Origin: Unio delphinus
Lineage: Eukaryota; Mollusca; Bivalvia; Unionida; Unionidae
Assembly (NCBI GenBank): GCA_029339505.1
Contig: JAQISU010000166.1
Span: 7,163,501-7,227,500, forward strand
Direction: 5' to 3'
Length of the DNA stretch: 64,000 bases
Shown in pieces: positions 44,701 through 53,081 of this stretch. Below the pieces are notes generated by a model, which ran no database searches, was not told the origin of the DNA, and was given only the letters and a program-made list of their open reading frames with translations. Position 1 is the stretch's first letter; each line of letters begins with the position of its first letter. The position numbers were made by a program, and so were the translations under genes.

Positions 44701-45404
44701 AAATAGTCAGAGACGCACTTCAGATGAAGTTGTTTGCGCTACATAAAGAAAAATTTGCAACGCTTCCAGTACCACTCTGTTATAGACCTAAGGATACACG
44801 AAAGCAGAATATCGACGTTGACATTCCTGGACAACAACAAAAGCAGAATTTAGTATTAAATGATATTGTGTTGGTTGATATCAGCGTCGTTAAAGATGCA
44901 TTAGGTGCTGATAAATCCCCATGGACGTTAGGTTATGCAGCAACAATACACTCTTCACAGGGATTGACTATATCCGATACAACTCTTTGGATAGTAGATA
45001 ATCATATTGAGTGGTCAAATTTAGTTTATCTAGCAGTATCCAGAGTACGGCGAATAAACCAACTTCGAAGAATTGTGGTTAATGATAATGACAATACAAT
45101 AAGTAATATACACACCGATGATAATATAATCAGAAAAAAACTCTCTGGTTATAAACAACAGGATAAAAAAAATAAAAGAGAATTTGACATCGATGCTGAA
45201 TTAATTAAGAGACTAAAGCAACAACAGAACAATCACTGCGCGAGTTGTAATTGTATAATGAGTTGGAATTGGTCGGATAAAGATCCTCGCCAATTCACCG
45301 TAGATAGAAAAGATAACAATCTCGGTCATGTCAGAAACAATGTGAGGTTGACTTGTCTTGAGTGCAACAGACGCCGGGGTGACAGCACCTTAGGTGCTAG
45401 TTAA
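41769..45404 (+). CDS. Divergent PolB fused to SF1 helicase and HNH-like zinc domain
   Basis: 1,211 residues from ATG 41769; an upstream in-frame ATG at 41718 overlaps the divergent gene. Polymerase motifs: A, D427 in IDISACYPG; B, K587 in GRKIIGKFTQGG; C, D711 in VATDSMYI. The strings RFGHPTHEMTRVA and TGFARVISFELA recall a PolB type from other invertebrate Polintons. I find no convincing DxE exonuclease motif in the first 400 residues. The helicase part has Walker A GCGGSGKTT (792-800), Walker B IIWDEI (D866), GDHGQPQPF, a late motif GYAATIHSSQGL (about 1055) and VSRVR. The C-terminus has CxxC pairs (C1157/C1160, C1196/C1199) around VDRKDNNLGHVRNN, as in HNH/endonuclease VII folds. It should replicate the element. 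The 3' end overlaps the convergent integrase gene by 8 bp. Confidence 0.9.
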   Translation: MKEFKRLSKIKPWKNVRFNLDRISDIPKSLVDDKPLLSKISDCFNEFKRDGASHTWSTFRIIDEDVNIPIIDATMNDIRAAVILSHLGEIAKQFLRRYFFRIKFIIEEEGEWIIRDKFDPILKDKKTVIVSRDSKPGILTGIDKPYYEKSYPVTAVVYGLYPINNNPNIAKLAPMFSSSVALPLNCVATRLIEHFTNASRGNKLTDLRRKKITEWELTVNQHGATISDIAKLEALLKFPISVATITGEVLYEPKYQSRGAPIEIIDHNKHAWTPAVNIFPRERTVRYIPKEFSRDGFYEEKLFDAIHALTKDDPVSVWLLRSNEDPEIGFDQFVKPNGELYRTEELDTRMRKIANEYLEGNTSISTEKLLTDSFTIPSVVAHFAREKNSWRPTRSDFLNDVKLSCVEFGHGGLWNTKYSRDGMISIDISACYPGSFLGYGECSEYFKRFGHPTHEMTRVAINGPLPDFDLTGFARVISFELATGLHPCSYLWLGRHMYEKAWMPIVLLRYMIDCGMLISLIVSEAIICYNAQKDVWLPKPDLEKIINEQRKQFLDGNSKNFSEEQIIDWSKKLFEGSNREAKDLGRKIIGKFTQGGRFDNAKYSSRLIIDDEEYNFIISDLIKKGKFVTRKNAFLSGELDEEAYKSASGTNNVWVDDVLRNGKKLGTVVTYCDGKSCQYTQLRSSMLAYSCINLFSMINRFPNTAVRVATDSMYIHEKYKSDVAKFTDPKEAWGNWRFKKETLHEYCKSADVAMDDKYLKSNHNISEIQSEFSTAPPVSDPICRYKTVYLNGCGGSGKTTRAIELFRRNASVSNMIVLTPTHRLAREMIARGVKACTYHSFFRWKGDTWTPDRMGDKFIPEIIIWDEICTVSLTVLQIFLEWLLLKNTKVVMCGDHGQPQPFVGGSPHEWLKGFVDYYEEINTDHRSLDEQLREFKALIRLQPDKIQCEIAREIISETPMNDFWEMWKPNDLIIASRKIVRDALQMKLFALHKEKFATLPVPLCYRPKDTRKQNIDVDIPGQQQKQNLVLNDIVLVDISVVKDALGADKSPWTLGYAATIHSSQGLTISDTTLWIVDNHIEWSNLVYLAVSRVRRINQLRRIVVNDNDNTISNIHTDDNIIRKKLSGYKQQDKKNKREFDIDAELIKRLKQQQNNHCASCNCIMSWNWSDKDPRQFTVDRKDNNLGHVRNNVRLTCLECNRRRGDSTLGAS
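44191..44206. repeat. Perfect palindrome GAAACGCTAGCGTTTC inside the helicase domain
   Basis: Encodes NASVS directly after the Walker A helix and before the strand NMIVLTPTHRL. Identical to 40714-40729. Confidence 0.9.
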
Positions 45405-46353
45405 GACCACGCGGTGGCAATTGAGTATCCTCGGGAATCACTTGTAATTGTTCGCGTGTAAATCCTCGCTGAGGAGCAGTTGAATCCAGTTTATAGACTG
45501 GAGGTCTACCAGTTGATCGTGTTATGCCGGATATTTTATGCGTAGTGACGCTCCAAATAGGATCAGTAGCTCTTTTTTTACCACCCTCAAGCTCTCCTGG
45601 TTCGTATAAGTACCTTACAATGACATTACTACCAAGAATTGGTTCTTTGAAATCTTTTTGTGAAATTCCTTGGATTTCCATTTTGATAGACGCCTTCTTA
45701 ATAGCGTTGACAGGTTTCATATTAATTGTTCTAGTAATCTCATTATTGATTGCGGTAATCACAGCTGGTAATCTCTTGACCCATTCACGGGATCGTTTAT
45801 CCTGGATGAATTCTTTTGCGTATTGATATCCGAATAACCGCTCAGCAAGGGTTTTATTAAACCGTTCAACAATTGCCTGATCGCGATGTAGCGCAGTGTG
45901 TCCTCGTCTGATGGCGACATTATGATGTTTCATCGTAGATGTAACAACACCTTGAAATTCCTTGCCAGGATCAACTTGTAACAGATTTGGCCAGCGCAGA
46001 GGACCTCGTCGATAAATCCTCTCAAATGCAGAAGCTACTTCAGTAGATGATTTTGTCCTTAACGGTTCTGCTTCTTTGTATCGACTTGCAATATCAACTA
46101 ACGTTAACGCGTATTTGTAACCGTTGTCATGCGGCAGAAATAGTATATCAGCTTGATGAACTTCATTAGGTGTTGTAACATCAAAATGCGAATAGTTAAT
46201 TTGTTTAGGCGCTGGTAGATAAATTTGCCATATTGCCTGTTTAGATAACCAGTTTGCCGCTGTAGTTTTTTTCACCTTTGATGCACTAGCTAGTTTATTG
46301 ATTGCTGCGTAACCTCTCCAGTATCCTCTCGGAGAATAATAAATAGATTCCAT
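45397..46353 (-). CDS. Polinton integrase (retrovirus-like DDE, RVE)
   Basis: 318 residues. The catalytic triad is D69 (HQADILF), D128 (LLQVDPGKEF) and E163 (QAIVERFN), with the usual 35-residue spacing. The N-terminus (about 1-60) is a helical DNA-binding-like segment without a clear HHCC finger. A C-terminal SH3-like part follows from about 240 (GSNVIVRYLYEPGE ... PPVYKLD). It catalyses insertion of the element ends. A CTAG palindrome (46357-46372) precedes the gene on the minus strand. Confidence 0.93.
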   Translation of the reverse strand: MESIYYSPRGYWRGYAAINKLASASKVKKTTAANWLSKQAIWQIYLPAPKQINYSHFDVTTPNEVHQADILFLPHDNGYKYALTLVDIASRYKEAEPLRTKSSTEVASAFERIYRRGPLRWPNLLQVDPGKEFQGVVTSTMKHHNVAIRRGHTALHRDQAIVERFNKTLAERLFGYQYAKEFIQDKRSREWVKRLPAVITAINNEITRTINMKPVNAIKKASIKMEIQGISQKDFKEPILGSNVIVRYLYEPGELEGGKKRATDPIWSVTTHKISGITRSTGRPPVYKLDSTAPQRGFTREQLQVIPEDTQLPPRGLN

Positions 46354-46356
46354 ATT

Positions 46357-46372
46357 AAAATGCTAGCATTTT
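46357..46372. repeat. Palindrome AAAATGCTAGCATTTT between PLA2 and integrase
   Basis: A perfect 16-bp palindrome that begins upstream of the integrase ATG (46353) and ends at the PLA2 stop codon. Confidence 0.85.
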
Positions 46373-46730
46373 CAATTACCAGCACCTAACATCAATTTAC
46401 CCTTCATAGCAGATTTTACCAACCACGAAGCCAATTTTTCTTTGAAGGATTTATCAGGAATAGCATTTAACGCATGAATTAATTTTACATCTGCGAGATG
46501 TCTGTGTTGAAGATTGCTGCTTTTATAAGCGACATCATGAGCATGACATGCCTTATCAATAGCGTTTATTGGATACTCGCCGGGTCGGGGTAAATTTTGA
46601 TCATCAAGTCTGATATCTAATCGTGTTCCCGGTCCACAGTAGCTATATCCTGGAAGGTGCTTTTCTCCTGGATACTTTGCCCACGGTGTTCCTGGGAGTT
46701 TTGTCAATTTGGCTGCAATATCACCTCCTC
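46372..46730 (-). CDS. Phospholipase A2 (parvovirus VP1u type), no ATG; likely expressed by -1 frameshift
   Basis: A secretory-PLA2 fold of the kind used by parvoviruses for endosome escape and seen in some Polintons. Residues counted from a TTG at 46707: calcium loop YCGPGT (23-28), catalytic H57-D58 in ACHAHDVAY, with C54 and Y61 in place, and D73. The frame is open upstream to 46761 but has no ATG before the catalytic core. It overlaps the end of the zinc-ribbon gene, to which it is in the -1 frame, and the heptamer A AAA AAC sits at 46737-46731. I place the start of the coding part just after that site. The family pattern KLPGTPWAKYPGE...PG is intact, so the domain itself is not decayed. 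Confidence 0.85.
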
Positions 46731-46886
46731 GTTTTTTTTTAAAGGTTTCGTGGAAGTAAATCTAAATTTTTTCGTACTACATTGTACGCATTTACCAGAA
46801 AGCGCTGATCGATTATTTTTCGTTGTAATCGTCGTCAAGTCATTTGTGCCAGTACGCGTCCTACACTTCACACAATATAGATCCAT
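46704..46886 (-). CDS. Zinc-ribbon protein, DUF5679-like, 60 aa
   Basis: MDLYCVKCRTRT with C5/C8, then GKCVQCSTKKFRF with C33/C36: a four-cysteine ribbon resembling DUF5679, found in large DNA viruses and archaea. The last codons follow an A9 run and read only eight more residues before the stop at 46704-46706. If ribosomes slip at the A AAA AAC site they enter the PLA2 frame. Divergent from the ATPase, with only 18 bp between the two ATGs. Confidence 0.82.
   Translation of the reverse strand: MDLYCVKCRTRTGTNDLTTITTKNNRSALSGKCVQCSTKKFRFTSTKPLKKNEEVILQPN
46731..46737 (-). promoter_or_regulatory. Putative -1 frameshift site A AAA AAC
   Basis: In the zinc-ribbon frame the codons read xxA AAA AAC, the canonical slippery form, within an A9 tract (plus-strand T9 at 46732-46740). 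A -1 slip leads directly into the open PLA2 frame. No strong stem-loop or pseudoknot was seen at the usual 5-9 nt spacing; a weak hairpin starts about 34 nt downstream. Confidence 0.55.
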
Positions 46887-46904
46887 AATTTATATATAAC
46901 AGTT
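46887..46904. promoter_or_regulatory. 18-bp bidirectional gap, zinc ribbon / ATPase
   Basis: AATTTATATATAACAGTT is all that separates two divergent ATGs. The TATATATA core is palindromic. TATA-type sequences abut other start codons of the element (39853, 41367, 36970), suggesting very short leaders or start-proximal promoters. Confidence 0.45.
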
Positions 46905-47567
46905 ATGAATGTAATTGATTATTCAGCTACTCGACGACGGGAACCTATTAGACACCATGCAATGTTACCAAATTCTATTCGCGCGATTATCATCGGACCA
47001 TCTGGAAGTGGTAAAACACAATTGCTACTTAATTTGATAACGAGATGGATGAAGTGGGATAAATTGTACATGATTGCTCCGAGTGTAGACGATCAACGAT
47101 GTTATGAAGTATTAAAGGATTTTAATGATGCCGCGCAAGAAATTAACGGCGATGGTGTTATTGAGTTTATAACCGATATCGAAGAGGCACCTAGTATTGA
47201 TGATATTGATGGAAGTATTAACAATTTAGTCGTATATGATGATATCATGTTAGATAATCAAAAGAATCCTGCTAGAATATTTTCCAGAGGCAGACATAAA
47301 AACACCGATGTGATATATATCACTCAACGTTACACTCAAATACCAAAAGTGATCAGAGATAACTGCAATATGCTGTGTGTATTTAACGGAGTTGATACTC
47401 ATACTCTTAGAAATATTTGGCAAACTTGGTGCGGTGGTGATATGGATCATAATCGATTTAGAAATTTCTTTAGCCACGCTCAGACAATCCCACACGGATT
47501 TGTGACGATAAATTTATCAGACCCTCGGACAAGATATCGTGTCGGACTTGATCAAATATTTAGTTAG
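46905..47567 (+). CDS. A32-like/FtsK-HerA packaging ATPase
   Basis: 220 residues. Walker A GPSGSGKT at 31-38, Walker B in NLVVYDDI (about 107-114), and a polar sensor in YITQRYTQIP (about 138-147). It powers genome packaging in Polintons, adenovirus-like and NCLDV-type viruses. It starts 18 bp from the divergent zinc-ribbon gene and ends just before the right TIR. Confidence 0.93.
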   Translation: MNVIDYSATRRREPIRHHAMLPNSIRAIIIGPSGSGKTQLLLNLITRWMKWDKLYMIAPSVDDQRCYEVLKDFNDAAQEINGDGVIEFITDIEEAPSIDDIDGSINNLVVYDDIMLDNQKNPARIFSRGRHKNTDVIYITQRYTQIPKVIRDNCNMLCVFNGVDTHTLRNIWQTWCGGDMDHNRFRNFFSHAQTIPHGFVTINLSDPRTRYRVGLDQIFS

Positions 47568-47572
47568 CGCAT

Positions 47573-47798
47573 TAGCAGCCGAGGAGGTGAACGTCAACTA
47601 AATGGCGTCTTTTTTTTTTAATTTTATTTTGATGAATGGAGGCTTATATTAAGCATTTTCGAGAAAGCCTCAGTTTGCTAAATCGACACCTGTAAAAGTT
47701 GGTCTGTTCACATTCTCTGCATTTTGTTAGATATTTTCGGTTTCCGTAGAAGCCTTATTTTTGCTTGAAAACTTGGTCTGTTCACCTCCTCTGCTGCT
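47573..47798 (-). repeat. Polinton right terminal inverted repeat
   Basis: 226 bp, reverse complement of 31408-31633 with no difference seen. It begins 5 bp after the ATPase stop codon. Confidence 0.95.
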
Positions 47799-47803
47799 AA
47801 AAT

Positions 47804-49988
47804 TCTTTATTCAAAAACAAATATCTCCAACATTACATTGTACCTTTTCACTACTCAATGTAATATGGGAATATGCTCAAAAAAGAAATTTTGCAATAAA
47901 GCAGCTTTTGCTCCAGATATACTGGTACTTTTGCATTTTCACATGACATTGGTAACAATTAGGAACTTGTCTTGGAAGTATGCTACAAAGTAGATGTCTG
48001 TGGAAGAGATAATCACTTGATATATAAGAATAAGACATTAAACAACAATCTTGTTCTCTTTCCTAAAAGAATGTGTAAACAAAGTTGTATTTTGTGATCA
48101 ACAGCAAAAAGTGTTTAATGTGCAACTTTAAGCAATTGATACTGATGATTCAATGTTTTACAGAATGCTTAAATCATCAATCAATGTCTTGAGCAGATCA
48201 AATTTAAATAATGAAAAGGGAAGAACGTGATAAACTACTATATGCCAACGCTTTTATAAATACACATGCTCAACAATCACTTGCTTTTCAAAAGAGGGAT
48301 TATATAAAATATTCAACCTAAACCTGTACTAATTAACTCTGACAGAAAAGGCTTTCTTTAAGAGGTCCCAGTTTATAATTCTTATGGGGCAATAACTATG
48401 TTTCTGAACACCTCTATTAGCATCATGGGTGGGTATAGTGCTAAACAGTGTGTCATCAATAGGATGTGAACATTAAATGGTGATCCCATGTGCAAGAAGA
48501 GTCACAAAGAATGCAGCACAAAAAATCCCTCTTGCCACCATGAAAGTTTCTCATTTCACTTTTAGAAGTGTGCATAAATATTCCTACCCATAATAATAAT
48601 AATATGGCAATAATTGGAGAGGGAGTGATAGAGAGAGAAAGAGATGCAGATTAGTGGATATATGGATAAATCATTTGCTAGGAATGGAATTTTGTTTCAA
48701 GTCTGAGGTAAATGGACTAAAATTCACCAAAGAAAAAGGCATAAATACACATGGGCCATAATGTTAAACTCTCATAGTTATGGTTGGCATTCAGGACTAA
48801 AGATCACAGGACATAAAAATGTACTTGAATTTCTAAAAACATATTAAAATATTATTCTAATATTCTTAATTATTACTGTGAATTGATGGTTTCACAGGAA
48901 AGGGGTAATTATTGAGCAGCCTGGCTCTTAAAGGAGCAATGTAAAATCAGCAAATAATATGGTGATCTTTGAGATTCAAGGCTTTTTTTTTACAGGAAAG
49001 GTGGCTTTAATAAGGTTAAACAGGTAATTTGTTGGTTTCAATCTTTAATAACTTTTTAAACAAGTATTATTAAAATAAAATTTTTTTTGCTAAATGGCTT
49101 TAAATATGTCTTTGAAATAAATTTAAAAAATCATGGTTTCTGTCAAACTTACAATCATTCCAAAACTGAAATCATCACAAGCAACAGTGGTAGTTCTAAA
49201 CTATCTTTTGACAATTACCAGTGCACTATCAATTAACATTCTACTGACTATATAATACAGTAATGCTCAATGAATTATCAGTCAAAGACTGTATTAACCA
49301 TTTAAATTAGATCACTAATGAACTATTGCATTAGCAGTTAAAACAATGTGATTATTTTGTTTCTACTATGTATGCTCTTTTTTTGTTACAAACTGCTATA
49401 AATTATTTTGAAAATATTTTTAAAAATCATATGACTGACACTTTGTTTTATTATGTTAATATCTTAGTGAAGAGGGTACAATTAATCAAACTGTGTCATT
49501 CATATAAAAAAACTGCAGCAATACAAATTTCAAAGTGAAAGTATGTCCTGTGATTTTCTGTCCTATATGTATTTCATAACAGTGAACATTTTAATGGTGA
49601 CATTTCTCCTGTGACTGTGTGTCATAGATTAATTATTGGACTGCTAAGCTTGGTACCATGCTCTGACTAAATACTATCAATATACTTTGCTGGTTATCAA
49701 TTTTCAAAACTATTCAAGTTGCCACAAACAATTATTTTGGAAAGCCAATATCATTCATCTCACTGAAATGTGGATCTATTTAAAACTTAACATTTTTGTG
49801 CAAAACAAACAAATTCTTTTTTCTATTAAGAAAAAGTAATTCAGGGAACCCATAACTGTAGAGTAATAACAGTTTAATTTTACCTGTACAACAGTGCTCC
49901 CTCATTTTAATGCTGTCAATGACAAGCGTAGATCGCCTTATAGTGAAAAGAGAGTGCCCTATAATAATAATATATAATATATATATGA
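47804..49988. other. FAM72 intron, AT-rich
   Basis: No gene, RNA or clear repeat seen. The sequence continues the host flank interrupted at 31407. Confidence 0.5.
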
Positions 49989-50236
49989 GATAGTTTATAG
50001 TGATGTCTAGCACTGGGGCATCATGCCGCAGACATCTAGCATGATGTCCCACCCAGTCACATTATCCTGACACCAGGCCAACCAGTCCTAACACTAACCA
50101 CTTAATGCTGAGCGTCAAGTGCAGCAGCTGTTAGTATCATTTTTATAAGTCTTTTGGTATGACATGGCCAGGGATCGAACCCACGACCTCCCACTTCCGT
50201 GGCAGATGCTCTAACCACTAGGCCACTGGAGCAGTT
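49989..50236 (-). mobile_element. tRNA-derived SINE B, copy 3
   Basis: On the minus strand, well kept A box (CCTAGTGGTTAGAGC) and B box (GGGTTCGATCCC), with the shared body ending at CTAGACATCACTATAAACT. Confidence 0.88.
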
Positions 50237-50251
50237 ATAATATTAATACAT

Positions 50252-50261
<10 letters not shown>

Positions 50262-50322
<61 letters not shown>
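50262..50322. repeat. (TA)n microsatellite
   Basis: About 30 TA units directly next to SINE B copy 3. Confidence 0.95.
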
Positions 50323-50325
<3 letters not shown>

Positions 50326-51739
50326 CTGAAGAATGTATGACTGGTTTCGCTTTATTGCTTCATCAGACTGAATTCAACATTATTGCTTACTTGATTAAAT
50401 ATAATCTGTTTCCAAGTGATCAATGATACAAACAATATAATGTCATAGCTCACATTTTAACCTAATTGCCCCACTCTTTAGCAAATAATCGACATGGAAA
50501 CAAAGATATGCATTACAGATCATTGACATTTTAATAAATAAAAATACATTAAACTATTGGTTTATCTCTACTGATAACTATCTTTTAAAAAAAATTATGA
50601 ATATATAGAGATAAACAGTTTTATTAATATTTGTATTATGTACAATGCACATTTTTGAAAACAAAATTAAATAAAATAACTAATAAATAAACAAAAATAA
50701 AAAGTAATACATTATATCTTGATATATTATTGACGAATCTTCAATATTTCACCAGAACTCAGTTTATATAATAAAAAGTATGGTGTGCATAATCACGCAT
50801 TTTATGAATAATTAATCATATTTTACTGAGAACTAATTTTAAAATGCCCTTTTATCTTTAAAGAAATACTATATTTATTTTTATGATATTAGTTTATACT
50901 TTCATTAGTTACATTTGTAAATTAGAATAATATACAATTATTGCTAACTAATTGTAAGCAGGGGACATAATTTAAAATGATTAATGAATGGAATTTAGAC
51001 CTTTTGGATATATTGAATTAAGATGGTGAATTCAATAGGTTTTCTTTAGCAGACATTCCATCTCAGAATCAACTATAGCAAAAGGTCTCATTATTTACAC
51101 AAAGTTCTCATTATCTTTCATGCAATCAGATCCTACATGTCTAACAGTCTTAATTTTTAAAGCATGTGATAAAACCCTTAATTTGCTTAAAGTATTTCTG
51201 TTAGTGATTATTCTAATTTAAGAAGTCATTTTAAACATATCTTTGAGATCATTATACATGCATGAAGTTTTCGAAGCAACTGCTGAATGCCAGTCAGAAT
51301 GTATGCCATCTAATCTTTGGTTAAAAAGCTATAAAAAGGAGGATATATGGCCTGAATTAAGGTAACAGAGTACCAGACTTCTCCATATCAATAGAATGTT
51401 TCCTACATTAAAGACCCAGTTTTATAATTATTTCGTCTGCAATCGTTTAGCAATAATTAGTATACCTTTTGTAAGAATATAATTGTTTGTTTTAGCAATC
51501 TGAACTAGTACATGTACTTAATGATGTGCACATATCTTTTTAAATAACTTGACTATTGGCCCAACTCTCCACATACAAACATGTGGTCAGAAAGTTTAAT
51601 ACCAAGTAAACCACTTGCAACATTTTCTATGTACCTGTTCTATATTGTCTGCTTTCAAAAATTCCCAAATTTCACAGCCATAAGACAAAACTGAAGATAC
51701 AAAAAAATCAAATAAATCTCACAATATATTCACTAGACA
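50323..51739. other. FAM72 intron, AT-rich
   Basis: No supported feature. Confidence 0.5.
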
Positions 51740-52015
51740 TAGTAGATTTTTATCTGAAGACATCAGATAAAGGCAAACTGGTTGGTTCTATTGTTGATTT
51801 TGATAAAGCTTTTGATCATGTAGACCATTAAATTGTGCTAGAAAATCTGAAAATCTTGTAATGTAATGAACATACACTTAACTGTTTTACTTCTTACTTA
51901 ACTGATATAGTGCAAAAGGAAGTTTTAAATGGTCATCTTTCTGAAAGTTAAAATATTTACTGTGGAGTACCACATTGCTGTATCCTAAGACTGCTGTTAT
52001 TAATACAGAAAAAAT
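51740..52015 (+). mobile_element. Fossil non-LTR reverse transcriptase fragment
   Basis: A degraded plus-strand frame reads IVDFDKAFDHVDH (RT motif A), later FTSYLTDIVQKEVLNGHLSE and YCGVPHCCILR (the GVPQGSVLGP motif, mutated), with in-frame stops. A CR1/Jockey-like RT relic. Confidence 0.75.
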
Positions 52016-52901
52016 GCCCTAATAATTACAGCAGAACAATAAACAGCAAGGCTAGACAGCTACAAAGTCCCAAGTTTTACCTGACAATGTGCACCATTAA
52101 AGTGCACTTTTAAAATTATACATAATGATCTAATTAAGTCTTATGTTAAGGTCTGAAAGTTTGATTTTCAGAATAACTTAGTTTTTAGTGTTATGCCAAA
52201 TTTATCACAGTATATATTGTGTGATTTCCTTATAATGATATACATTATACATATAATTTTACAGCTAGTACAATGGGATCCATGACCATATTTGTGTTAT
52301 TACAGAAGTCATGTTATAGTCAAAGGCCTTTTATTTAGGAAGTGTATTTCTACTATGCCACTGATTGATCACAAGTTGAGCAAGAGTTCAGATATTATAT
52401 GCAAAAGATTATCACCTGTATTTTCTCTACATACCATTCCATACATGCTACAGCTTTTATCATACATTTACAGTCTCCAGTCATGTTTTCCTCTTCTACT
52501 GTATATAATGCACTGAAACAAAGGATCAGATCAAGAAATTATTTATGATATATTTGTATAGAAACATGATTACCTTTTGATTCTTTTGTCACCATTGCAA
52601 AAAAAATTATTTGTAAGCTGAAACTTGATACCAGCATCCAGTTGAGTTCATCATGACTGCCACACACAAAAATTTCCTCCAATTTTTTTACACTTGGAAT
52701 AAATAATTTTTCTATAATTATTTTAAAGAGCACAAGAAGAAAAGTCTTTTGAAATTATCTTATTATATCTTATAAAGATATTAAAGTGGTTAAGAAAATT
52801 GTTAAAACCATTTAAAGTCCTGAAAATTAAATTGACATTACATATTTAACTGACCAAAACAATAATTTGTTAGTGACTTAAATTTTTTTTAATTTTGTAA
52901 C
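52016..52901. other. FAM72 intron
   Basis: AT-rich; no feature beyond small unsupported open frames. Confidence 0.45.
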
Positions 52902-53081
52902 ATGTATGTATGTATGTATGTATGTATGTATGTATGTATGTATGTATGTATGTATGTATGTATGTATGTATGTATGTATGTATGTTTGTATGTATGTATG
53001 TATGTATGTATGTATGTATGTATGTATGTATGTATGTATGTATGTATGTATGTATGTATGTATGTATGTATGTATGTATGT
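52902..53081. repeat. (ATGT)n microsatellite
   Basis: About 45 tetranucleotide units with one TTTG variant near 52984. It opens all three frames on one strand, which produces artefactual ORFs. Confidence 0.97.

Larger units (their letters stand above)
31408..47798. mobile_element. Complete Maverick/Polinton DNA transposon (virus-like), 16.4 kb
   Basis: Bounded by 226-bp TIRs starting AGCAGC and flanked by AAAAT. It encodes the defining set: protein-primed-type PolB, retrovirus-like integrase, packaging ATPase, adenain-like protease and major capsid protein. Accessory genes are phospholipase A2, zinc ribbons, an HNH nuclease and several likely virion proteins. Length and gene content fit the family (15-20 kb). 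Most genes (capsid block, protease, HNH, integrase) are on the minus strand; PolB and ATPase are on the plus strand. The frames are open and the TIRs match by eye, so this copy looks young. It lies in an intron of FAM72. Confidence 0.97.

Noticed and set aside
46372..46707. TTG start for PLA2
   Set aside because: TTG initiation is unlikely in an animal system and the frame is open further upstream; a frameshift or an indel is the better explanation.
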